DNA of 64,000 bases from Thiothrix unzii (lineage in GTDB: Bacteria > Pseudomonadota > Gammaproteobacteria > Thiotrichales > Thiotrichaceae): assembly GCF_017901175.1 (NCBI RefSeq), contig NZ_CP072793.1, forward strand, positions 3,472,001 through 3,536,000. Reading direction: 5' to 3'. Every line of letters starts with the position of its first letter. The stretch's first letter is position 1. The notes below the pieces were generated by a model. That model was not told the origin of the DNA. It was given only the letters and a program-made list of their open reading frames with translations, and ran no database searches. Both the position numbers and the translations under genes were made by a program. This document shows, one piece after another, positions 23,943 to 31,553 of the stretch.

Positions 23943-25426
23943 CTACCGCTGCTGCACGCAAACAACGTATTGAATTCGGTGACTTCCAAACACCTGATTC
24001 GTTGGCATTGGCTGTGTGTAAGCGTTTGACTGCGTTGGGTATTTGTCCTGACGTAGTGATTGAGCCAACTTGTGGTGTTGGTGCTTTTGTTGTTGCTGCC
24101 GTTCAGTCCTTCCCAACAGCAAAAAAAATCATGGGTTTTGAGGTTAATAGCGACTATTTGGAAACCTCGCGTTTACGTTTGCAGCATGAACTGGAATCAG
24201 GGCGTGTTTATTTGGCTCAAGCTGATTTTTTTGCAACCCGCTGGCAAGCTATTTTGGAACAAGCTTCAGGTGCTTTGCTGGTATTGGGAAATTTTCCTTG
24301 GGTAACAAACTCAGTCCAAAGTGGCATCGGTGGGGTCAACTTGCCGCGTAAAGCCAATTTCCAACACCATAACGGGCTTGATGCTATTACGGGCAAAGCC
24401 AATTTCGATATTTCGGAATGGATGCTGCTGGAGGTGTTCCGTTGGATGGAAGGGCGGCAAGGTGATGTGGCAATGCTGGTGAAAACTGCTGTTGCCCGTA
24501 AAGTACTTGCCCATGCCCAACGGCAGGGCTTGGCATTAGCTAGTAGTTGCATCATTAAAATAGACGCGAAGAAGGCTTTTGATGTGTCGGTCGACGCTTG
24601 TTTGCTGGTGGTGCGTTTCAACAATGCCGTGGTAGCAACAGATGAGTACCAAGTATTTGATAATTTAGAATCGACACAGGGGCAGCGTGTCGGGCATCGG
24701 TTGGGGTTGAGTATTGCTGATTTGGATGCGTTCGATGCTCATGTTGCGTTGGTGGGGAAAAGCCCTGAAAAGTGGCGTTCTGGTGTCAAGCATGATGCGG
24801 CTGCGGTAATGGAACTGACTCGTCATGGGCAAACATTGCAAAACGGCTATGGTGAAACAGTTGATCTGGAATCGGATTATCTTTACCCCCTGATGAAAGG
24901 TTCTGATATTGGTAGTGGTAAAGGTTGGAGGAAGAAATACCTGCTGGTTACTCAGCGGTATGTCGGTGAATCAACAGATAGTATCCGTACACGTACACCA
25001 AAAACATGGAGATACTTGCAAAAACATGCGGATATTTTAGGAGCGCGTGCCAGCTCTATTTATATAAAAAACCCGCAATTTTCGGTCTTTGGCGTTGGCA
25101 CTTATTCTTTTCGACCGTGGCGTATCGCCATTTGTGGGTTGTATAAGTCACTGGATTTTAGGTTGATTGCGCCCATAGAGGGAAAGCCTGTCATGTTTGA
25201 TGACACGGTATATTACTTGTCATTTGATGAAGAGGCGGTAGCGCAAAAGGTTTTTGCACTATTGCATTCTGATGCAGCAAAAGAATTATTGTCTTCACTC
25301 ATTTTTTGGGATGAAAAAAGACCTGTGAAAGCTAGTATCTTGAATATGTTGGATTGGTCATTGATGCAAGAGGGGAAGATTAAATCACCTCAGCAAAGTC
25401 AGCTTCCCTTGGGTATTTGTGCATAA
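23939..25426 (+). CDS. Type II DNA adenine-N6 methyltransferase
   Basis: A 495-residue S-adenosylmethionine-dependent methyltransferase of the gamma N6-adenine class. Motif I is IEPTCGVGAF (41-50), the acidic residue of motif II is in MGFEVNSDYLE, and motif IV is NFPW (118-121), a variant of NPPY. The C-terminal half is the target-recognition region, with blocks such as LYPLMKGSDIG, IYIKNPQFSVFGVG, FRPWRIAICGLYKSLDF and LIFWDEKRPVKASIL that recur in type II enzymes of this type. It protects host DNA from the preceding endonuclease. Base composition is somewhat more AT-rich than nrdA and nrdB. Confidence 0.85.
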   Translation: MTTAAARKQRIEFGDFQTPDSLALAVCKRLTALGICPDVVIEPTCGVGAFVVAAVQSFPTAKKIMGFEVNSDYLETSRLRLQHELESGRVYLAQADFFATRWQAILEQASGALLVLGNFPWVTNSVQSGIGGVNLPRKANFQHHNGLDAITGKANFDISEWMLLEVFRWMEGRQGDVAMLVKTAVARKVLAHAQRQGLALASSCIIKIDAKKAFDVSVDACLLVVRFNNAVVATDEYQVFDNLESTQGQRVGHRLGLSIADLDAFDAHVALVGKSPEKWRSGVKHDAAAVMELTRHGQTLQNGYGETVDLESDYLYPLMKGSDIGSGKGWRKKYLLVTQRYVGESTDSIRTRTPKTWRYLQKHADILGARASSIYIKNPQFSVFGVGTYSFRPWRIAICGLYKSLDFRLIAPIEGKPVMFDDTVYYLSFDEEAVAQKVFALLHSDAAKELLSSLIFWDEKRPVKASILNMLDWSLMQEGKIKSPQQSQLPLGICA

Positions 25427-25451
25427 ATAACCCGTACAAAATTACTATTTG

Positions 25452-25480
25452 TTGACACTAAACCATGGTTTAGTTGGCAT
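25452..25480 (+). promoter_or_regulatory. Promoter with 18 bp palindromic operator before nrdB
   Basis: A consensus -35 TTGACA (25452-25457) is followed by a perfect 18 bp palindrome ACTAAACCATGGTTTAGT (25457-25474) filling the spacer, then a weak -10 TGGCAT (25475-25480). A dimeric protein on the palindrome would block this promoter. It gives nrdB its own controllable transcription after the inserted cassette. No T-run follows, so it is not a terminator. Confidence 0.55.
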
Positions 25481-25504
25481 TAAGCATTCAGGAGAGTAAA
25501 ATAC

Positions 25505-26797
25505 ATGTTGAACTGGGACAACCCCCTTGCCGCTTCCGTGCCGCGCACGAACGGCTACAGACCGTCATTGAATTTAGTTGATGAATCGTTTGTTGATGAA
25601 CCTACTGTGGAGGTAGTTGAAAGTGAGCGCAGTGCAAAAACCCAAGTTGCAATTGAATCGCCAACGGAGTCGGCGACGCTTGCAGCGTCGGTAATTGGTG
25701 CGGCTTCCGGCTCGGAGTCAATGGAAGCCGCTTCAACAGCACATGCCTTGCGTACCGAACGTAAAACGTTTACGCAAGAACCTTTCAAACCTCAGCAGCC
25801 GGTTCGTGCCGAAGACAAGCGCGTTATTAACGGCAGTGGCGACATTAATCAGCTCGCACCCTTCAAATACCCTTGGGCATGGGAATTTTTCCTCAATGCC
25901 AACAAAAACCATTGGACACCGCTCGACATCAATATGGCGCAGGATGTGCATGACTACCATCACAACCTCAGCACCGCCGAACGCCATGTTTACGAAAACG
26001 TGCTTGCTTACTTAACCACATCTGACATTCTGGCGATGCGTAATATCGGTTTGGCTGTCATGGAAAAAATGACCGCGCCGGAGTTGCAAATCTACCAAGC
26101 CCGCCAAGTGTACGAAGAAGCATTGCATACTTGGACATACCAGCATTGCATCGAAACCATCGGTCTGGATCAGGCGGAAATCTATAACCGTTACCGCGTT
26201 GTGCCGGAAATCAACGGTAAAATCCAGCTTGCTAACCGCCGTTTAAACGATGCCTTGCGCCATGATATTGACCTGAAAAACCGTGATGATCTGCATAATT
26301 TCGTGATGTCGTACACGTTTTTTGCGGGCATTTTTGAGGGTTGCTGGTTCTACAACGGTTTCTCGCCGATTTTTGCGTTGCAGCGTCGTGGTTTGATGAA
26401 AGGTACGGGTGAGCAATTGCAATACATTATGCGTGACGAAGTGTTGCACTGCTCATTTGGCATTCGTGTGGTGCGCCAGATTATGCAGGAAGAGAACGTC
26501 AAGCTCGACCCGCAAGCGGTGCGTGACATGTGGGATGAGGCAGAGGCGGCGGAAGTAAATTACGCTAAATTCTTATTGCCTACGCCAATTCTGGGTTACA
26601 GCCAGCAAGATCACCACGAGCAATTCCGCTTTACTGCGAATCGTCGGGCGCGTCAGTTAGGCATGGATGAACCGTTCCCCGGTGCGCAAAACGCTCTACC
26701 TTGGTTGGACGAGCAATCCAATATGCGTAAGGAAAAGAACTTCTTTGAAACCCGCGTGACCGAATATCAAACGGGCGGAGCGTTGAACTGGGACTAA
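25505..26797 (+). CDS. nrdB: Class Ia ribonucleotide reductase, small subunit
   Basis: NrdB holds the di-iron site and tyrosyl radical that start catalysis in NrdA. In this 430-residue protein the iron-ligand stretches are visible: LTTSDILAMRNI (Asp), EEALHTWTY (Glu-x-x-His, with the radical Tyr four residues after His), FEGCWFYNGF (Glu) and MRDEVLHCSFGI (Glu-x-x-His). The C-terminal YQTGGALNWD is the tail that docks into NrdA. Residues 1-105 are an acidic, low-complexity extension opening with MLNWD, as in Pseudomonas NrdB (MLSWD). AGGAG lies ten bases before the ATG. Confidence 0.95.
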   Translation: MLNWDNPLAASVPRTNGYRPSLNLVDESFVDEPTVEVVESERSAKTQVAIESPTESATLAASVIGAASGSESMEAASTAHALRTERKTFTQEPFKPQQPVRAEDKRVINGSGDINQLAPFKYPWAWEFFLNANKNHWTPLDINMAQDVHDYHHNLSTAERHVYENVLAYLTTSDILAMRNIGLAVMEKMTAPELQIYQARQVYEEALHTWTYQHCIETIGLDQAEIYNRYRVVPEINGKIQLANRRLNDALRHDIDLKNRDDLHNFVMSYTFFAGIFEGCWFYNGFSPIFALQRRGLMKGTGEQLQYIMRDEVLHCSFGIRVVRQIMQEENVKLDPQAVRDMWDEAEAAEVNYAKFLLPTPILGYSQQDHHEQFRFTANRRARQLGMDEPFPGAQNALPWLDEQSNMRKEKNFFETRVTEYQTGGALNWD

Positions 26798-26818
26798 CCC
26801 ACTAACTTTCCTCTTGCT

Positions 26819-26841
26819 CCCCTCCTTTGAAAAAGGAGGGG
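26819..26841 (+). terminator. Hairpin after nrdB (dispersed repeat type)
   Basis: CCCCTCCTTT (26819-26828) and AAAGGAGGGG (26832-26841) form a perfect 10 bp stem, followed by CTGGGGGAGG. This CCTCC/GGAGG hairpin resembles intergenic elements scattered in many proteobacterial genomes. It lies between the convergent nrdB and tolC and can end transcription from both sides. Confidence 0.7.
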
Positions 26842-26872
26842 CTGGGGGAGGATTTCTTCCACAGTGAGAGAC

Positions 26873-28378
26873 TTACTTAGGCGTTCCCGGCATCACGTAA
26901 TAATCAAAACTTTCCGCACCTGTTTCTGACGCAGGTTCCGCCACTGCTTGGGCTTGCTCTGCGGGTTCGGGCATCACTTTAGATTGCTTTGGCGTTACCG
27001 CGATGTTATCCGCTGCGGGCGCACTGGCTGCATCGGCTTGCGGTTCGCTCACTAGGGCTTTGGGGCTTTCGGTTAAGAACGCATTGATGGCCACCACGTC
27101 TTTTTCACTCAAAGTACCCGCTGCTTGGCGCAACGCTAAGTTGTTTTGCAGGTAACTGTAACGCGCACTGGCATAGTCGCGCCGCGCCCGGAACACACTC
27201 CGCAAGGAGTTCAGCACGTCTACAGCAGTACGTGTGCCGACTTCAAATCCGGCTTGGGTAGCTTCTGCGGCGGTTTCAGCCGAAGACAAGGCTTGTTGAT
27301 TGGCTTTGACTTGGCTAATGCTGGATTGCACGCTGAGGAATGCTGAACGTGCTTGTTGCTCAGTCATACGTGCTTGCAAATCGCCTTCTTGCTGCGACTG
27401 CTGTAATTTGTGGCGGGCTTCGCGGATTTTAGAGGAGGTTGCACCACCCGTGTACAGCGGTAAACTCATGCTCAAGCCGACTGCTGCGTCGTTGGTTTTA
27501 CGACTGTTAAAGGTGTCGTTATCCAGATACGAGCCAGTGTGATTGGCGTATAAGCCGACACGCGGGAATTTTTCGGCACGTTGTGCTTCGACTTCTTTTT
27601 GCGCTGCTGTGACCGCATGTTTACTGGCACGTAACAAGTGGTTGTTTTGTTTGGCAGTATTTACCCATGCTTCGATGCTGCTAGGGGTAGGCATTGCCAG
27701 CGGCATATTGCTGCGCGGCGCGTTTAAACTTGGATAAAAGCCGCCGGTAATAACCCGCAATTGTTCGCGTGCCACGTCTAATTGTTGTGTTGCAGTTATT
27801 TCTTGAGCAATCGCAGCAGCATAGCTGGATTCAGCTTCTTTGACATCGGTAATCGCCGAGCGTCCGGCTTCAAAGTAAGCGGTGGTTTGTTCCAATTGGC
27901 GGCTGATCGCTGCCTTTTCGGCGTTGGCAAAATTGAGGCTGTCTTGTGCTATGAGTGCAGCAAAATAAGCATCTGCGACGCGCATAATCAAGTCTTGGCG
28001 ATAAGACTCTAATGCCGCGTTCGATTGCCCAACGAGCGCGTCAGTTTTTGCAATCGAGGCATTAATGCCTTTATTGTACAGGGATTTTTCCAGTTGCAGC
28101 GTGTAGTTGGCATTTTCGCCATCGACGGTGTTATTGGTGATGCTGTCCCGTGAGGCACTGTAACCCGCTTTGCCGGACAAGTTGACTTGCGGTTTACTGG
28201 CGGCGAGAGCTTGCTGCTTCTTCTCTAAAATGGCCAAGTGGCTGCTTTCTTGCGCTTTGAACTGGGCATCATAGCCTTTCGCGCGTTGGTAAACTTGCAG
28301 CAGGTTTTCCGCTGCTGCGTTATGGCTAATGCCTGCCAAAGAAGCGGCAATCAGCATGGCCAGAATCTGCTTTTTCAT
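26873..28378 (-). CDS. tolC: TolC-family outer membrane channel protein
   Basis: A 501-residue outer membrane efflux channel with a signal peptide (cleavage near AAAEN). It forms the trimeric barrel-tunnel of type I secretion and RND/MFS/ABC efflux. Typical blocks are ENLLQVYQRAKGYDAQFKAQ at the mature N-terminus, the long helices with Ala/Gln/Glu-rich coiled coils, GLSMSLPLYTGGATSSKI, and GFEVGTRTAVDVLNSLRSVF. The last 80 residues are an Ala/Pro/Glu-rich tail beyond the TolC domain. The ATG at 28378 (MKKQ) is chosen over 28390. It lies 38 bases downstream of pcm in the same direction, a common pairing. Confidence 0.92.
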   Translation of the reverse strand: MKKQILAMLIAASLAGISHNAAAENLLQVYQRAKGYDAQFKAQESSHLAILEKKQQALAASKPQVNLSGKAGYSASRDSITNNTVDGENANYTLQLEKSLYNKGINASIAKTDALVGQSNAALESYRQDLIMRVADAYFAALIAQDSLNFANAEKAAISRQLEQTTAYFEAGRSAITDVKEAESSYAAAIAQEITATQQLDVAREQLRVITGGFYPSLNAPRSNMPLAMPTPSSIEAWVNTAKQNNHLLRASKHAVTAAQKEVEAQRAEKFPRVGLYANHTGSYLDNDTFNSRKTNDAAVGLSMSLPLYTGGATSSKIREARHKLQQSQQEGDLQARMTEQQARSAFLSVQSSISQVKANQQALSSAETAAEATQAGFEVGTRTAVDVLNSLRSVFRARRDYASARYSYLQNNLALRQAAGTLSEKDVVAINAFLTESPKALVSEPQADAASAPAADNIAVTPKQSKVMPEPAEQAQAVAEPASETGAESFDYYVMPGTPK

Positions 28379-28416
28379 AAGTCGTTCCATAAGTTAATAA
28401 AAAGCCATGACGCATC

Positions 28417-29070
28417 TTAAAACACGAAGCGGCTTTCGGTAACTGCACCCAGTAATGGCTTTAAGCCGGTCTCAAATAGCATCTGGCGGGTAAACTCGCC
28501 CTCTGCTTGGCGCGTTACCAGCATCGCGTGCTGCGCAGGCGCAGTGCCGATGACAATAAATAAGCGTCCACCCACCGCGAGTTGCTCTTCAAAGCGCGGT
28601 AAGTAGTTGGGTAATGCGCCTGTCACTGCGATGACATTATACAACTGCCCCGAACTCCAACTACGCAGCGCATCGCCGGTATGCAGGCTGTAGTTTTTAA
28701 GACCACTATCCAGCAGGCGTTGTTCCGCTTGTCGGGTAAAGTCTTCGTGAATGTCTACGCTGTCCACATGTTTGCTAAGATGCGCTAAACACGCGGTCAC
28801 AAACCCGCTGCCCGTGCCGATTTCCAGACAATTATCGTCAGGTGTCACATTGAGTGCCTGCAATAAACGTGCCTCTACTTTGGGGTGCATCATGGTTTCA
28901 TCGTGACCCAGTGGGATTTCCACATCGGCGAAAGCGAGGTTTTTCCAGGCATCTGGCACAAAGGCTTCACGTGGAATAAAACCAAAAGTCGTTAGCACGG
29001 TCTGATCAAGTACGTCCCACGGACGTATCTGTTGTTCGATCATGTTAAAACGGGCTTGTTCAATATTCAT
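28417..29070 (-). CDS. pcm: Protein-L-isoaspartate O-methyltransferase family protein
   Basis: A 217-residue class I methyltransferase of the Pcm family, which methylates isoaspartyl residues in aged proteins to start their repair. The AdoMet site is EIGTGSGFVTACLAHL (about residues 82-97), the acidic loop is VDIHEDF, and the substrate-region block PLGHDETMMHP matches the family's G-x-x-Q/E-T-I/M-S/M-x-P motif in degenerate form, as in the tolC-linked Pcm branch. Enzymatic isoaspartate activity of this branch is less certain than for classic Pcm. It is upstream of tolC and divergent from a small lipoprotein gene. Confidence 0.85.
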   Translation of the reverse strand: MNIEQARFNMIEQQIRPWDVLDQTVLTTFGFIPREAFVPDAWKNLAFADVEIPLGHDETMMHPKVEARLLQALNVTPDDNCLEIGTGSGFVTACLAHLSKHVDSVDIHEDFTRQAEQRLLDSGLKNYSLHTGDALRSWSSGQLYNVIAVTGALPNYLPRFEEQLAVGGRLFIVIGTAPAQHAMLVTRQAEGEFTRQMLFETGLKPLLGAVTESRFVF

Positions 29071-29178
29071 GTGCAGGCTCCAGATTCCAGACGAAAGGTT
29101 GTGACAAGGGTACGGATAACGGTGAGTTGTTGCAAGCTATTGAGTGTTATCAAAACAAAACCTTTGCGAGGTCGTTTT

Positions 29179-29484
29179 ATGAAAGTGTCAAAAATGCTGC
29201 TGTTTGGCAGTCTTCTGAGTCTGTTTGCCCTGTCGGGGTGCAGCCGTTCTGATGCGCAAGAAGCCATTGCTACACCCGTCATTGCTGGTGCATTTACCTC
29301 ATGTCGTGAACCGCGCCCGGAAATTTGTTACGAGGTGTACGCCCCGGTGTGCGCTACCCGTGACAGCGGCATTCGGTGTGTAACCACGCCCTGCCCATCG
29401 CAAGAGCAGGCGGTGTATTCCAATGATTGCACGGCGTGTGCGGATTCGCGGGTGATGGGCTACGTTGCCGGGGAGTGCCGCTGA
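29179..29484 (+). CDS. Small lipoprotein with Kazal-like domain
   Basis: A 101-residue predicted lipoprotein: signal residues 1-20 with lipobox LSGC. The mature part is Cys-rich (CREPRPEICYEVYAPVCA.., CVTTPCPSQ, YSNDCTACAD, GEC). The spacing and the YAPVCA/YSNDC/GEC pattern resemble Kazal-type protease inhibitor domains, with an extra CVTTPC insert. A protease-inhibitor role in the periplasm is plausible but inferred. GAGG stands eight bases before ATG 29179; the longer open frame from 29032 overlaps the pcm promoter and is not favoured. Confidence 0.7.
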   Translation: MKVSKMLLFGSLLSLFALSGCSRSDAQEAIATPVIAGAFTSCREPRPEICYEVYAPVCATRDSGIRCVTTPCPSQEQAVYSNDCTACADSRVMGYVAGECR

Positions 29485-29491
29485 AAACTTT

Positions 29492-29887
29492 TCAGGGTTT
29501 CAGGTAGGCAAATTTCCAGCGACACGCCGTAGCCGTTTCCAGCAAGCTCAATAAAGTTGCGTCGGGAACGGCCTCGGCTTCGTGGACATTACCAATGACC
29601 AGCCATTGTTTGAGGTTTAATGCCGGTTTACGAATCGGCTGAAACGTGGTTTCCGTATTATCCGCAGGTAATTGCACGTAACAAAATACCCGGTCAGTGC
29701 ACGGTTCCAGCTCAATGTGTGGTGAACACCCCAAAAAACACAGGTGATCAAGAAAAGTTTCACCCGTGGCGAATACGCCTGCCGCTAACGGTGCGCCTAA
29801 CAGCCCACAGGTTTGCAACGCGGGCAAAATCGCGGCTTCCGTAGGTTGCAGCGGGTAGAGCAGTAAACGATAGGCTGATAGCTGCAT
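29492..29887 (-). CDS. Conserved protein of unknown function
   Basis: A 131-residue, probably cytoplasmic protein without signal peptide or membrane helix. The sequence (YRLLLYPLQPTEAAILPAL, GEHF-like GETFLDHLCFLGCSPHIEL, LKQWLVIGNVHEAEAVPDATLLSLLE, ending CRWKFAYLKP) is typical of a folded small domain found in related bacteria; I cannot assign a family. It follows the IalB-family gene by three bases on the same strand and is probably co-transcribed with it. Confidence 0.65.
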   Translation of the reverse strand: MQLSAYRLLLYPLQPTEAAILPALQTCGLLGAPLAAGVFATGETFLDHLCFLGCSPHIELEPCTDRVFCYVQLPADNTETTFQPIRKPALNLKQWLVIGNVHEAEAVPDATLLSLLETATACRWKFAYLKP

Positions 29888-29890
29888 GAT

Positions 29891-30364
29891 TTAGCGCAAC
29901 ATACTCAAACCTTTGGTCACACCGATAAGGGATAACGGTAAGACTGTCGGTTTTTTCTTCGGTGCTGGGGTAAAGCTCAAACTGGCTTTGCGCCCGCTTT
30001 GGAATTGCTGAATGATGGTTTGATCCAGTGCGAAACCTGCGCGGCAATAATCTTTGTCGCAACTGCCAGTGAATTTCACCGGCGGGTTATTGTCCACCTG
30101 CAACTGCACCCCAGCTTTGATGTGGATGCCCGCTGGTAATTCAAAAATCACCGTGGGATCAGGTTTGCCGGGGGCGTAGCCAATGACGGTGATCATTAAC
30201 GGCGCGTCGCCTTGACTAAGCACCTGTTGGATATAGCACACTTGTGCGTCGCAATTACCGCCCCAGTCACCAAAGCGCATTCCCTGAATGTTGCCTGCGG
30301 CGTGGGTGGGCAATGTGCCGCACAACAAGCCTGCCAATACCAGCCCTTTTATGCCAAGATGCAT
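29891..30364 (-). CDS. Invasion-associated locus B (IalB) family exported protein
   Basis: A 157-residue periplasmic protein with signal peptide (MHLGIKGLVLAGLLCGTLPTHAA). The core has FGDWGGNC..QVCYIQQ, the FELPAGIHIKAGVQLQVD strand and the Cys pair GSCDKDYCRAGF, all typical of the IalB family. The name comes from Bartonella; in free-living bacteria the function is unknown and probably unrelated to invasion. A GAGGAT six bases before ATG 30364 decides the start; eight extra residues upstream in frame are unlikely to be translated. Confidence 0.85.
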   Translation of the reverse strand: MHLGIKGLVLAGLLCGTLPTHAAGNIQGMRFGDWGGNCDAQVCYIQQVLSQGDAPLMITVIGYAPGKPDPTVIFELPAGIHIKAGVQLQVDNNPPVKFTGSCDKDYCRAGFALDQTIIQQFQSGRKASLSFTPAPKKKPTVLPLSLIGVTKGLSMLR

Positions 30365-30402
30365 CTTGAAATCCTCTTTTGTACCCATTAGATCAGTTTA
30401 CC

Positions 30403-30972
30403 ATGAAATACAACAATGCTACTTATATTGCCCAGACTCGCTGCTGGCTAGAAAATGTCGTCCTGAAACACAATTTATGCCCGTTTGCGCATAAGCCGTT
30501 TAACGGTGGGCAAGTCCGCTATGTTGTGACCGACTCCGCACGGGTAGAGTTCCTGTTAGAAGATTTACAGCAGGAATTAGCCTATCTGCGCTCTGTGCCG
30601 GTGGCTGAAGTGGAAACAACTTTGTTAATTCACCCCGGTGTATTGGAAGATTTTTACGATTACAACGACTTTTTCGATTTGGTGGAAGGTTTGTTGGTGC
30701 AGGAAGGTTACGAAGGTGAGTTTCAGGTGGCAAGTTTTCACCCGGATTATCAGTTTGAGGGGACGCGCCCCGAAGACGCAGAAAACTATACCAATCGCTC
30801 GCCTTATCCGATGCTGCATTTGATTCGTGAAGATTCTCTGGAACAGGCAGTGACGCATTACCCGGATGTGGATGCGATTCCGCAACGTAATATCGACACC
30901 ATGAACGCGCTGGGTGCACCACACCATCAGGCGGTATTGGCGGGGTGTTTACAGCAGACAGATGAGGCGTAA
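30403..30972 (+). CDS. DUF1415 family protein
   Basis: A 189-residue cytoplasmic protein of the DUF1415 family, function unknown. Conserved blocks are CWLENVVLKHNLCPFAHKPF near the N-terminus (with a Cys and His of possible metal binding), TTLLIHPGVLEDFYDYNDF, VASFHPDYQFEGTRPEDAENYTNRSPYPMLHLIRE and NIDTMNALG. The start at 30403 (MKYNN) is chosen because the conserved region begins there; eight upstream codons are also open. It is followed after two bases by a rhomboid protease gene. Confidence 0.9.
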   Translation: MKYNNATYIAQTRCWLENVVLKHNLCPFAHKPFNGGQVRYVVTDSARVEFLLEDLQQELAYLRSVPVAEVETTLLIHPGVLEDFYDYNDFFDLVEGLLVQEGYEGEFQVASFHPDYQFEGTRPEDAENYTNRSPYPMLHLIREDSLEQAVTHYPDVDAIPQRNIDTMNALGAPHHQAVLAGCLQQTDEA

Positions 30973-30974
30973 TT

Positions 30975-31538
30975 ATGCAAAGTCATGTGCATCGTATTCG
31001 TGAAGAGTTACCAGCGGTAGCGTTATTTTTGCTGGCAATCTGGGGCGTGTTTTTACTGGACTTGATTTTGCCGCTGGAGCGTTTTGGTTTGGTGCCGCGT
31101 GATTTTGGCGGTTTACTGGGCGTGGTAACAATGCCGTTTTTGCACGCTGACTTTTCGCATTTGTTGAATAACAGTGTGCCATTAGCGGTGTTATTAACCT
31201 TGCTGGCAGGGTCGCGGGCGGATTCGCGCTTGGTAGTCGTGGCAGTGACAGTGTTGGGAGGCGTGTTGCTGTGGTTGTTTGGGCGTGGTCACGCGTTGCA
31301 TATTGGTGCCAGCGGCTTGGTGTTCGGGCTGGCGGTGTTTTTGATCGTGTCGGGTCTTCGGGAGCAGCGGATCATGCCACTATTTATCAGTGTGCTGGTC
31401 GCGTTTGTTTATGGTGGGACATTGTTAGGTGGAATATTGCCTTGGCAATCGGGTGTATCGTGGGACGGGCATTTGCTCGGTGGTATCGCTGGTGCTTTGG
31501 TAGCATGGTTGTTAGTGCGCAAATCCCCCGTGCCTTGA
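30975..31538 (+). CDS. Rhomboid-family intramembrane serine protease
   Basis: A 187-residue inner-membrane protein with about six helices. The catalytic Ser lies in HIGASGLVFGL (GASG, about residue 115) and the His in SWDGHLLGGIAGAL (about residue 160). The first part has the HADFSHLLNNSVPL stretch, typical of the rhomboid helix 2 entry. Rhomboids cut membrane proteins within or near their transmembrane segments; the substrate here is unknown. It is tightly linked to the DUF1415 gene. A short GC-rich hairpin at the end may serve as terminator against the convergent opgH. Confidence 0.9.
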   Translation: MQSHVHRIREELPAVALFLLAIWGVFLLDLILPLERFGLVPRDFGGLLGVVTMPFLHADFSHLLNNSVPLAVLLTLLAGSRADSRLVVVAVTVLGGVLLWLFGRGHALHIGASGLVFGLAVFLIVSGLREQRIMPLFISVLVAFVYGGTLLGGILPWQSGVSWDGHLLGGIAGALVAWLLVRKSPVP

Positions 31539-31553
31539 CACAGGGGTTGAATG

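Noticed and set aside
25505-25820. NrdB N-terminal extension as a novel fusion domain
   Set aside because: A long low-complexity extension starting MLxWD is also found in Pseudomonas NrdB, so it is a property of the subclass.
26819-26841. CRISPR or mobile-element end
   Set aside because: It is a single hairpin of common dispersed-repeat type, without spacers, target-site duplication or transposase.
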